DNA of 5,182 bases from Mycobacterium sp. (lineage in GTDB: Bacteria; Actinomycetota; Actinomycetes; Mycobacteriales; Mycobacteriaceae): NCBI GenBank assembly GCA_018500005.2, contig JAHBAP020000249.1, positions 1 to 5,182 of the forward strand, read 5' to 3'. The notes beneath the pieces were generated by a model. It worked only from the letters and a program-made list of their open reading frames with translations, did no database searches and had not been told where the DNA came from. Made by a program: the position numbers and the translations under genes. Position 1 is the stretch's first letter, and every line of letters begins with the position of its first letter. Shown piece after piece: positions 1-5,182 of this stretch.

Positions 1-99
1 CCCGGCTCCGCTGACGCTTCGCGGGTTGTGCTGGATGACCCGGCTCCGCTGACGCTTCGCGGGTTGTGCTGGATGACCCGGCTCCGCTGACGCTTCGCG
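1..99. repeat. 38-bp direct tandem repeat, 2.6 copies
   Basis: Two perfect 38-bp units (1-38 and 39-76) are followed by the first 23 bases of a third (77-99). After that the match ends and the C-terminal end of the diguanylate cyclase gene follows. The array begins at the first base of the window, so it probably continues to the left. Each unit holds a short inverted repeat, CCGC-9 nt-GCGG, that could form a weak hairpin. The period is not a multiple of three, and TGA triplets in successive units fall in all three plus-strand frames, so a plus-strand gene could not read through. The minus strand has no stop here but also no ATG or GTG, so the array is most likely non-coding. There is no unique sequence between units, so it is not a CRISPR array. 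Its function is unknown. Confidence 0.93.
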
Positions 100-102
100 C
101 TG

Positions 103-1389
103 CTAACCCTCCGCCACGGCGTTTCGTCCCGACCGCTTGGCCTGATACAGCGCCGCATCGGCCCGGGCCACCCAGGACAGCAGGTCGTCGTCGTCGTGCA
201 ATTCTGCCGCGCCGATGCTCACGCTGATCGAGAACAGGTTGTCGAACGCAACGTCGGTGATCTGCTGGCGTAACTTCTCGGCGATCGCGACCCCGTCCCG
301 CAAGCTGCAATGGCGCAGCAGAACGACGAATTCTTCACCGCCCCAACGGCCTACCACGTCGGTGGTGCGAACCTGTTCGAGCAGCCGGTTGGCCACCTCG
401 ATGAGAACCCGGTCGCCGGTCTGATGCCCATGGGTGTCGTTGATGGACTTGAACCGGTCGACGTCGACCATCAGCAGGGTCAGCGCCCGCCCGTGACGGT
501 GCGCCTGTGCGAGGTCCGCTGTAAGCAACTCGGTGGTCTGCCGACGGTTCCAGAGCCCGGTCAACGGGTCGGTGACGGCGAGCCGGGTCAGTTCGGCCTC
601 GAACGTCTTGCGCTCGCTGATATCGCGGGTGACACCGAGGATCTCCACCACCTTGCCCTGGGCATCCAGGTGCGGGATGACCTGCAATTCGCCGGTCATG
701 ATCGAGCCGTCCTTGCGGTAGTACTCGTGCTCGGCGCGGTATAGCGGCACCTCGGTGCCGTTTTCGATGGCGGCGAACAGCTCGGCGAAATAATTTCCGA
801 CTTTGGCTGCGGATTCCGGCGGGTGGATCTGCTCGAGGCTTTGGTTCATGGCCTCCGCGGGGGTGATGCCACGGACCCGCTCCACGGCGGAACTGACGTA
901 GGTGATGCTGGCGTCGAGAGCCATAGTCCAGATCACCTCCCAGGCGTTTTCGGCCAGCAGGCGGTAACGCTCCTCGGAATGTCGCAACTCGGCCTGCATC
1001 TCGCGCAGTTCGGTGATGACGCCGACCGTGCCCTCCATGATCACTGAGCCGTCCGGCCGCTGGCGAGCCTGCATCCAGCAGCGCGTGAAGATCGGAGTTC
1101 CGTTGCGGTGCCGCCACTTCAACTCGACGGAGATCTGGTGACCCGGTTGGGTGGCCAGCGCACTGGAGAGTATCCCGAGGAATTCCGGATCGAGCCTGCT
1201 GTGCAGTGTGTCGGCGTCGGCCAGAATCTCCGCAGGTGTCACCCCGACCCGTGATTCGACGGCCTCGGAGATGTACTCGTAGGCCAGATCCGGGTGGACC
1301 CGCAATACGAAGAACACCACGCCACTGTTGTCGGCGATTCGCTCGAACCACTCAGCGGAAGGGACGTCGCGAGGTCCGGCCTCAGTCAC
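103..1389 (-). CDS. PAS-PAS-GGDEF diguanylate cyclase
   Basis: A 428-aa soluble protein predicted to make c-di-GMP from two GTP. Residues about 13-130 form a first PAS/PAC-like sensor and about 137-263 a second PAS/PAC domain ending in GVTRDISERK. A short linker helix leads to a GGDEF domain at about 268-426, with the typical start VTDPLTGLWNRR. The active-site signature is GGEEF (350-354), an accepted active GGDEF variant. The metal-binding region VDVDRFKSIND (308-318) is intact. RTTD (341-344) lies exactly five residues before GGEEF and matches the RxxD allosteric I-site, so product inhibition is expected. No EAL or HD-GYP domain and no membrane segment is seen, and the PAS ligand cannot be told from sequence. 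The start is GTG with a strong AGGAGGA ribosome binding site 5 nt upstream. It follows cobS after 84 bp, so it could be read from the cob operon, its own promoter, or both. Confidence 0.95.
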   Translation of the reverse strand: MTEAGPRDVPSAEWFERIADNSGVVFFVLRVHPDLAYEYISEAVESRVGVTPAEILADADTLHSRLDPEFLGILSSALATQPGHQISVELKWRHRNGTPIFTRCWMQARQRPDGSVIMEGTVGVITELREMQAELRHSEERYRLLAENAWEVIWTMALDASITYVSSAVERVRGITPAEAMNQSLEQIHPPESAAKVGNYFAELFAAIENGTEVPLYRAEHEYYRKDGSIMTGELQVIPHLDAQGKVVEILGVTRDISERKTFEAELTRLAVTDPLTGLWNRRQTTELLTADLAQAHRHGRALTLLMVDVDRFKSINDTHGHQTGDRVLIEVANRLLEQVRTTDVVGRWGGEEFVVLLRHCSLRDGVAIAEKLRQQITDVAFDNLFSISVSIGAAELHDDDDLLSWVARADAALYQAKRSGRNAVAEG

Positions 1390-1394
1390 CGCGG

Positions 1395-1401
1395 TCCTCC
1401 T
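1395..1401 (-). promoter_or_regulatory. Ribosome binding site of the diguanylate cyclase gene
   Basis: On the minus strand this reads AGGAGGA, a near-perfect anti-16S match, 5 nt before the GTG start at 1389. It is the strongest Shine-Dalgarno sequence in the window and fixes the start codon. The cob genes upstream lack one this strong and seem to rely more on stop/start overlap. Confidence 0.8.
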
Positions 1402-1424
1402 CGAATCGACTGGTCCTGTCAGAG

Positions 1425-1430
1425 AATCTA
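1425..1430 (-). promoter_or_regulatory. Possible -10 element for the diguanylate cyclase gene
   Basis: On the minus strand this reads TAGATT, which fits the mycobacterial TANNNT -10 pattern. It lies in the 84-bp gap after cobS and would give a transcript start near 1418 and a leader of about 30 nt carrying the AGGAGGA site. It lies inside a small inverted repeat (GAAT-3 nt-ATTC, 1424-1434), itself enclosed by TGGTCC (1411-1416) and GGACCA (1436-1441). No convincing -35 box is seen. One short AT-rich hexamer can occur by chance, so this is tentative. Confidence 0.35.
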
Positions 1431-1473
1431 ATTCGGGACCACGCGCGGCGCTCGGCTCGGGCGGAATCGGGGC

Positions 1474-2220
1474 TTACGTGTGGATCGCCAAGCCCACGAC
1501 GGTCAGCGTCGTCGCCAGCTCGACCGCGGCGCCCATGACGTCACCGGTGATCCCACCGAAACGGCGAACGCAGTGCCGGACCAGGGCCACCGCGCACAAC
1601 AGTGCGACGGCGACCGCAGCCGGACCTTGCCACGGCCGTACGCCGGCGAAGACGGCGCAGCCGACCGCCGCCATAACCCAGGCGACCACCACCACGGGGG
1701 TCTGGCTACCCGCAACCTGGGCGCCGAGGCTGCTTCCGGCCGCAGCCGGCACCCCCCGCCGACACGCCAGTACGGCGGCCACCCGGCCGGTCAGGACCGC
1801 CGTCACGGTGCCGACGGCACCGGTGACACCCGAGGGCAGCGCGGCGAACCCGGCGGCCTGAGTCAGAATGACCAAACCGACCGCCGCGACTCCGAACGGG
1901 CCGGTTGAACCGTCGTGCATCACTGCGAGCGCGCGCTGCGGCGATCCGTAACAGCCCAGTCCGTCGGCGGTGTCGGCGAGTCCGTCGATGTGCAGGCCGC
2001 GCGTCGACGCCAGCAGGGCGAACACGGCAAGTGCCCCGGCCAGCATGCTGTGCGGACCGAATGCCCACCTGCCGGCCGCCAGTGCCGCGGCGGCTGCCAG
2101 CCCCAGGGCAATGCCCACCACCGGGAGAGCCGCGATGGTGGCCCCTGACGGCCCGCTGTTACGGCGCCCGACGGGAAGTACGGTGGCGAACCCGAAAGCG
2201 CTTGCCGCCGAACCGATCAC
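1474..2220 (-). CDS. cobS: Adenosylcobinamide-GDP ribazoletransferase (cobalamin synthase) CobS
   Basis: A 248-aa polytopic membrane enzyme, the usual CobS length. It joins adenosylcobinamide-GDP with alpha-ribazole or its 5'-phosphate to give adenosylcobalamin or its phosphate, releasing GMP, as the last assembly step of the nucleotide loop. The family signature [11 protein letters not shown] (77-87) is intact, with its Asp cluster expected to bind Mg2+. It is followed by [19 protein letters not shown] (92-110), and the C-terminal [14 protein letters not shown] (221-234) is also typical. Hydrophobic stretches lie at about 28-50, 59-72, 108-128, 132-154, 174-194, 198-216 and 235-247. The start is GTG at 2220, overlapping the cobT stop in the 4-nt junction GTGA. 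There is no strong ribosome binding site before it, so translation is probably coupled to cobT. A start further downstream would cut into the first membrane helix. Confidence 0.96.
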   Translation of the reverse strand: MIGSAASAFGFATVLPVGRRNSGPSGATIAALPVVGIALGLAAAAALAAGRWAFGPHSMLAGALAVFALLASTRGLHIDGLADTADGLGCYGSPQRALAVMHDGSTGPFGVAAVGLVILTQAAGFAALPSGVTGAVGTVTAVLTGRVAAVLACRRGVPAAAGSSLGAQVAGSQTPVVVVAWVMAAVGCAVFAGVRPWQGPAAVAVALLCAVALVRHCVRRFGGITGDVMGAAVELATTLTVVGLAIHT

Positions 2221-3248
2221 GTCTCGGGGCCGGATACGCCGGCGTCGGCGAATGTTGCCATCGACGCCAGGGTGGCCACTGCGGCGCGGACTACGGGGAG
2301 GGCTAGCGCCGCTCCGGTACCCTCACCCAGTCGCAGTCCCAGGTCGAGGATCGGCTCAAGACGCAGATGGTTCAGGGCCAGGGAATGCGCCGGCTCCGGC
2401 GAACGGTGCCCGGCCTGCCACCACAACCGCGCCCCGGGTGCGAGTTGTTCGGCCAGCAGGGCCGCGGCGGTGACCACCAACCCGTCCAGAAGCACTGGCG
2501 TGCGCCGGACGGCGGCCTGCGCGCAGAAGCCCGCCGTCGCGGCCAGGTCCGCGCCGCCGCAGGCGGCCAGCAGGCCTACCGGATCACTGTGCATGGCGCG
2601 AGACCGGTAGAGCGCGTCGCGTACCGCCGCGGTCTTACGCGACCAGGCCGCGTCGTCGATTCCGGTCCCGCGGCCGACCGCCAGCACCGGTTCGGTTGCG
2701 GTTACTGCAGCCACCAGAGTTGTTGCGGCAGTGGTGTTTCCGATGCCCATATCGCCGGCGATGAGCAGGTCCGCTCCGGTGTCGACCTCCTCGTCGGCGA
2801 TCCGCCGGCCGGCTTCTATCGCGGCGAGGGCTTCCTCAACGCTCAACGCATTCGCTACGGCGATGTTTCCGCTGGAGCGGCGCACCCGGTAGGCGGCCAC
2901 CGCGTCCCGGTCCACGGCCATGTCCACTACCCGCACGCCCGCACCCGCCAGTTCGGCCAACACGTTGATCGCCGCACCACCGGCATCGATATTGTCCACC
3001 ATCTGGGCGGTGACCTCGGCGGGGTAGGCCGACACGCCGTGCCGGGTGACGCCGTGGTCGCCGGCGAACACCACGATCCGAGCGCGTTCGAATTGCTTTG
3101 GCGGACATTCCCCTTGGCAGGAGGCCACCCACACCGACAGATCCTCCAGTCGGCCCAGCGCACCTCGGGGCTTGGTCAGCATGTCCTGACGGCGGCGCGC
3201 GGCGGCTGCCACCCTGCCGTCCGGCGCCGCGACTTCGGGGAACTCCAT
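2217..3248 (-). CDS. cobT: Nicotinate-nucleotide--dimethylbenzimidazole phosphoribosyltransferase CobT
   Basis: A 343-aa cytoplasmic enzyme, close to the usual 350 or so. It transfers phosphoribose from nicotinate mononucleotide to the lower-ligand base, normally 5,6-dimethylbenzimidazole, making alpha-ribazole 5'-phosphate for CobS. Diagnostic stretches are [17 protein letters not shown] (24-40), VVFAGDHGV (59-67), [12 protein letters not shown] (73-84), [10 protein letters not shown] (86-95), [13 protein letters not shown] (163-175), [11 protein letters not shown] (231-241) and [12 protein letters not shown] (306-317). E309 of the last matches the Glu proposed as catalytic base in Salmonella CobT (E317). 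The enterobacterial GEMGIGNTT motif has Asp here (D166). The start is ATG at 3248, overlapping the cobU stop by one base (TGATG), with an AGGCGG Shine-Dalgarno-like site 7 nt upstream. The frame stays open further upstream through cobU, but those residues do not resemble CobT. The stop overlaps the cobS start. Confidence 0.96.
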   Translation of the reverse strand: MEFPEVAAPDGRVAAAARRRQDMLTKPRGALGRLEDLSVWVASCQGECPPKQFERARIVVFAGDHGVTRHGVSAYPAEVTAQMVDNIDAGGAAINVLAELAGAGVRVVDMAVDRDAVAAYRVRRSSGNIAVANALSVEEALAAIEAGRRIADEEVDTGADLLIAGDMGIGNTTAATTLVAAVTATEPVLAVGRGTGIDDAAWSRKTAAVRDALYRSRAMHSDPVGLLAACGGADLAATAGFCAQAAVRRTPVLLDGLVVTAAALLAEQLAPGARLWWQAGHRSPEPAHSLALNHLRLEPILDLGLRLGEGTGAALALPVVRAAVATLASMATFADAGVSGPET

Positions 3249-3775
3249 CAGTGCGCCGCCTGTGTCGGCTTGATCCGAAGCGGTTGGCCGGCGATGACCA
3301 GAACCACCTGCTCGCAACAGTCCGCGAGGCGGCGGTTGAGCGAACCCAACTCGTCGGCGAAACGTCGTCCGGACTCGGTGGCCGGTACCACCGTCAGGCC
3401 GACCTCCGGGCTGACCAGGACCAGATCCGCCGTCATCTGACCCACCGCTTCGACGAGAGAACCGACCTCGGCGGTCAGCGGCCCGCCGTCCCAGCCGCGC
3501 CGGTCCAGAACACCGGTCAGCCAACCGCCGATATCGTCGACGATCGTCGGTGTGGCGCGATCGGAGCGAAGGGCCTCGGCGACGTCCACCGTCTCCACCG
3601 CGTCCCAGGATGCCGGGCGTCGTTCACGATGATCGGCGACCCGCCGGGCCCAGGCCGGGTCGTCGTACGCACCACGTCCGGTGGCGACGTAGCGCACCGC
3701 CGGATGTTGGTCGAGTTGCGACTCGGCCCATTGCGACTTGCCGGACCGGATACCGCCCAGCACCAGAGTGCGCAC
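3248..3775 (-). CDS. cobU: Bifunctional adenosylcobinamide kinase / adenosylcobinamide-phosphate guanylyltransferase CobU
   Basis: About 175 aa, the usual CobU size. It phosphorylates adenosylcobinamide and then adds GMP, giving the adenosylcobinamide-GDP used by CobS. From the start used here, a P-loop GGIRSGKS lies at residues 7-14. The HRERRP segment (49-54) starts with the His that matches the guanylylated His46 of Salmonella CobU. A Walker-B-like IVDDIGGWL lies at about 78-86, and the family C-terminal block runs from [10 protein letters not shown] through LGSLNRRLA to AGQPLRIK (about 122-169). The start is uncertain. GTG at 3775 gives the normal N-terminus [14 protein letters not shown], 7 nt after the DUF3043 stop. 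GTG at 3799 adds eight residues (MPRWPERD) and overlaps the DUF3043 gene by 17 nt. Neither has a clear ribosome binding site. I prefer 3775 because CobU proteins usually begin just before the first beta strand. Confidence 0.93.
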   Translation of the reverse strand: MRTLVLGGIRSGKSQWAESQLDQHPAVRYVATGRGAYDDPAWARRVADHRERRPASWDAVETVDVAEALRSDRATPTIVDDIGGWLTGVLDRRGWDGGPLTAEVGSLVEAVGQMTADLVLVSPEVGLTVVPATESGRRFADELGSLNRRLADCCEQVVLVIAGQPLRIKPTQAAH

Positions 3776-3782
3776 GTCGCGT

Positions 3783-4460
3783 TCAGGCCACCGTGGCACC
3801 GCGTTCGACCCGCGGCCGAGGCACCCGGGAACGGCGCAGCTGGGTGGCCCGCGACACGGCGTACAAACCGAGTTTGCGAGACGACTCGGTGTTGTCGGGG
3901 AACTTCGCGTCGACTGCCTTGTTGACCTTGCGCCACAACAGGAAACCGTCGACGAACATGGCCACCATCAACGCCAGCGTGAACGGCGGCGAGTACACGG
4001 CGAGTTTGGGCAGGGCGAGCATGAAGAAGATCAGCATGAGCGACAACGGCAGGAACAGGCCGAGCAGATTGCGCCGCGAATCCACCAGATCGCGGACGTA
4101 GGCGCGAACCGGGCCCTTGTCCCGCGGCATGAGGTAGGCCTCCTCGCCGGCCATCATCCGTTCCCGCTGGGTGGCCATGACGGCGCGCTGTTTGACCTTC
4201 GCGGCCTTGCGCTCCTCCTTGGTCATCGTCTTGCGCATTTCCTTGCGCCGTTGACGTGCCTCGGCGGCGGTCATCGGAGCGGGTGCGACCGGGCCGCGTT
4301 TCTTGGTCTTGTCGTTGCGTTTCGGGGTGGGCCGGCCCTTGGGCGCAGTCATGCGGGCGGCCGGATCGGCGGCGGCCTCCGGCGTGGACGTGATCTCGGT
4401 TTCGGCGTCGTCGGCACCGGCGTCGTCGGCTCCATCATTGCGGCGGCCCAGCAGTTTCAC
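3783..4460 (-). CDS. DUF3043 family two-helix membrane protein
   Basis: A 225-aa protein matching, from memory, the actinobacterial DUF3043 family (Rv2206 in M. tuberculosis); function unknown. An acidic, low-complexity N-terminus (9-35) is followed by a strongly basic stretch (36-103) containing KGRPTPKRN, a family hallmark, and many Arg/Lys residues with helical propensity (67-102). Two hydrophobic segments, about 131-151 and 158-176, are separated by a short PKLAVYSPP turn and would form a membrane hairpin. The C-terminal tail (177-225) is again basic. The charge pattern suggests both tails face the cytoplasm. There is no signal peptide. It is the first gene of the minus-strand run and ends at cobU, so it is probably co-transcribed with the cobalamin genes, but no direct role in them can be read from the sequence. 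The GTG start at 4460 has no good ribosome binding site but sits 7 nt after a TANNNT box, which suggests a leaderless transcript. Confidence 0.9.
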   Translation of the reverse strand: MKLLGRRNDGADDAGADDAETEITSTPEAAADPAARMTAPKGRPTPKRNDKTKKRGPVAPAPMTAAEARQRRKEMRKTMTKEERKAAKVKQRAVMATQRERMMAGEEAYLMPRDKGPVRAYVRDLVDSRRNLLGLFLPLSLMLIFFMLALPKLAVYSPPFTLALMVAMFVDGFLLWRKVNKAVDAKFPDNTESSRKLGLYAVSRATQLRRSRVPRPRVERGATVA

Positions 4461-4467
4461 GTCTGTC

Positions 4468-4473
4468 AGGTTA
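4468..4473 (-). promoter_or_regulatory. Predicted -10 element of the DUF3043-cobUTS operon (leaderless)
   Basis: On the minus strand this reads TAACCT, matching TANNNT, with 7 nt (4461-4467) between it and the GTG start at 4460. Initiation would fall at or next to the start codon, giving a leaderless mRNA, which is common in mycobacteria. The absence of a Shine-Dalgarno sequence before the GTG agrees. No clear -35 is seen. Confidence 0.5.
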
Positions 4474-4487
4474 CTTCGCCCGCGAAG
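4474..4487. promoter_or_regulatory. Palindrome between divergent -10 boxes, candidate operator
   Basis: CTTCGC-CC-GCGAAG is a perfect 6-bp inverted repeat with a 2-bp centre. Flanking GGT (4469-4471) and ACC (4488-4490) extend it if a 2-base bulge is allowed. It directly abuts the leftward -10 box and lies 8 bp from the rightward one, so a protein bound here could affect both promoters. A regulatory role is inference; the arms are short and GC-rich. Confidence 0.35.
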
Positions 4488-4495
4488 ACCGGTCG

Positions 4496-4501
4496 TAGCC
4501 T
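4496..4501 (+). promoter_or_regulatory. Predicted -10 element of the glycerate-kinase-like gene (leaderless)
   Basis: TAGCCT fits TANNNT and ends 6 nt before the ATG at 4508, placing the expected transcript start at the A of the ATG. No Shine-Dalgarno sequence lies before the ATG, which again points to a leaderless mRNA. A -35 is not evident; the region where it would lie overlaps the palindrome and the leftward -10 box. Confidence 0.5.
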
Positions 4502-4507
4502 GCTGTC

Positions 4508-5182
4508 ATGCGAGTGCTGATCGGCCCGGACTGTTTCGGGGACAGCCTGACCGCAGTGGCGGCCGCCCGCGCGATTGCCGAGGGGTGGCGGCGTGCCCGC
4601 CCGCAGGACGACCTGGTGCTGCTGCCACTGTCCGATGGTGGGCCGGGTTTCGTCGAGGTGCTCGCGGCGCGCCATCCGGACTGGCAGGGGAGGCAGAGCC
4701 GCGTTCGCGGCCCGTTGTCCGACGAAGTCGATGCGACGTGGGTGTTCGACCCGGCCAGTGCGACGGCCTATATCGAAAGTGCCCAGGCCTGCGGGCTGGC
4801 ATTGCTGGGCGGCGCACCGACGGTGCACACCGCACTGGCCGCCCACAGCGACGGGGTGGGACGACTGGTCGACGAAGCCCTGTGCTGCGCCGCCCGAACG
4901 GTGGTGGTCGGACTGGGCGGCAGTGCCTGCACCGATGGCGGCCGCGGGATGGTGGACGCACTCGGCGGTCTGGCAGAGGCCGGCCGGAAACTGGCGGGGG
5001 TGGATCTGATCGCCGCCACCGACGTCGAGCATCCGCTGCTGGGACCGTCGGGGGCCGCGCGGGTATTCGGGCCGCAGAAGGGTGCCGACTTGGCAACCGT
5101 CGAGGTTCTCGAGGCGAGGCTCGCGGCGTGGGCCGATGTGCTGGAGGCCGCCGCCGGGCGGTCCGTCGCCGCGGTGCCCGGG
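4508..5182 (+). CDS. Type II glycerate kinase family protein, 3' end beyond window
   Basis: The first 225 residues of a GlxK/GarK-type glycerate kinase family protein (usually about 360-380 aa); it runs off the right edge in frame with no stop. Family landmarks are the N-terminal [23 protein letters not shown] (5-27), [11 protein letters not shown] (40-50), [20 protein letters not shown] (135-154) and [22 protein letters not shown] (172-193). Members phosphorylate D-glycerate with ATP. However, the common DGGEGT motif reads DGGPGF here (43-48), so the acidic residue and the following Thr are replaced, and the true substrate may differ. The M. tuberculosis counterpart by position is Rv2205c. 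The ATG at 4508 is the start: residues from it match the family N-terminus directly and it sits 6 nt after a -10-like box. It is divergent from, and probably separately transcribed from, the cobalamin operon. Confidence 0.9.
   Translation, partial: MRVLIGPDCFGDSLTAVAAARAIAEGWRRARPQDDLVLLPLSDGGPGFVEVLAARHPDWQGRQSRVRGPLSDEVDATWVFDPASATAYIESAQACGLALLGGAPTVHTALAAHSDGVGRLVDEALCCAARTVVVGLGGSACTDGGRGMVDALGGLAEAGRKLAGVDLIAATDVEHPLLGPSGAARVFGPQKGADLATVEVLEARLAAWADVLEAAAGRSVAAVPG

Noticed and set aside
1..99. CRISPR array
   Set aside because: The 38-bp units are directly contiguous with no unique spacers and no cas genes are nearby.
335..1351. Second minus-strand open frame of 338 codons inside the diguanylate cyclase gene
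   Set aside because: Its translation is Arg/Pro/Gly-rich without domains, while the other frame encodes a full PAS-PAS-GGDEF protein.
1470..1495. Hairpin GGGCTT/AAGCCC at the end of cobS as an intrinsic terminator
   Set aside because: The stem is 6 bp with a 14-nt loop, overlaps the stop codon and has no U-tract; it may be chance in GC-rich DNA.
2367..3440. Long plus-strand open frame of 357 codons opposite cobT and cobU
   Set aside because: It lies antisense to well-supported genes, has no recognisable domain, and is the expected by-product of high third-position GC.
3249..3524. N-terminal extension of CobT by 92 residues
   Set aside because: The frame is open only because it runs through cobU in another frame; the extra residues are low-complexity and do not resemble CobT, and the ATG at 3248 has a good site and position.
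4461..4507. Cobalamin riboswitch before the cob operon
   Set aside because: The spacer is only 47 bp, far too short for a B12 riboswitch, and no B12-box-like sequence was seen by eye here or in the 1390-1473 gap.
3738..4520. Plus-strand open frame of 260 codons opposite the DUF3043 gene
   Set aside because: It is antisense to a recognised family member, rich in His/Gly/Arg as expected for a shadow frame, and would overlap the start of the glycerate-kinase-like gene.

Overview
The window looks like chromosomal DNA from a high-GC actinobacterium, most likely a Mycobacterium/Mycolicibacterium species. The reasons are strong G/C bias at third codon positions, frequent GTG starts, and gene order. 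The run glycerate-kinase-like gene, divergent DUF3043 membrane protein, cobT, cobS matches from memory the M. tuberculosis block Rv2205c-Rv2206-cobT(Rv2207)-cobS(Rv2208). No database search was run.

Layout from left to right. Positions 1-99 hold 2.6 perfect copies of a 38-bp tandem repeat that runs off the left edge. It lies 3 nt beyond the stop of a minus-strand PAS-PAS-GGDEF diguanylate cyclase gene (103-1389). An 84-bp gap (1390-1473) holds a strong ribosome binding site and a possible promoter for that gene. Then come cobS (1474-2220), cobT (2217-3248), cobU (3248-3775, or from 3799) and a DUF3043 membrane protein gene (3783-4460). All are on the minus strand and overlap or nearly touch, as in one operon transcribed right to left. 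A 47-bp divergent spacer (4461-4507) separates this operon from a plus-strand type II glycerate-kinase-like gene (4508 to the right edge), of which only the first 225 codons are present.

How the genes work together. CobU activates adenosylcobinamide (phosphate) to adenosylcobinamide-GDP. CobT makes the alpha-ribotide of the lower-ligand base. CobS joins the two at the membrane. Together they form the nucleotide-loop assembly branch of cobalamin biosynthesis, which serves both de novo synthesis and cobinamide salvage. The DUF3043 protein is a two-helix membrane protein of unknown role at the head of the operon. The diguanylate cyclase is a c-di-GMP signalling enzyme at its distal end and may have its own promoter.

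No clear new system is visible: the coding content is conventional. The points most worth checking are the 38-bp tandem repeat, the compact divergent promoter region in which both genes appear leaderless around a small palindrome, the placement of cobU inside the conserved block, the altered DGGEGT-type motif in the glycerate-kinase-like protein, and a c-di-GMP synthase next to B12 genes.
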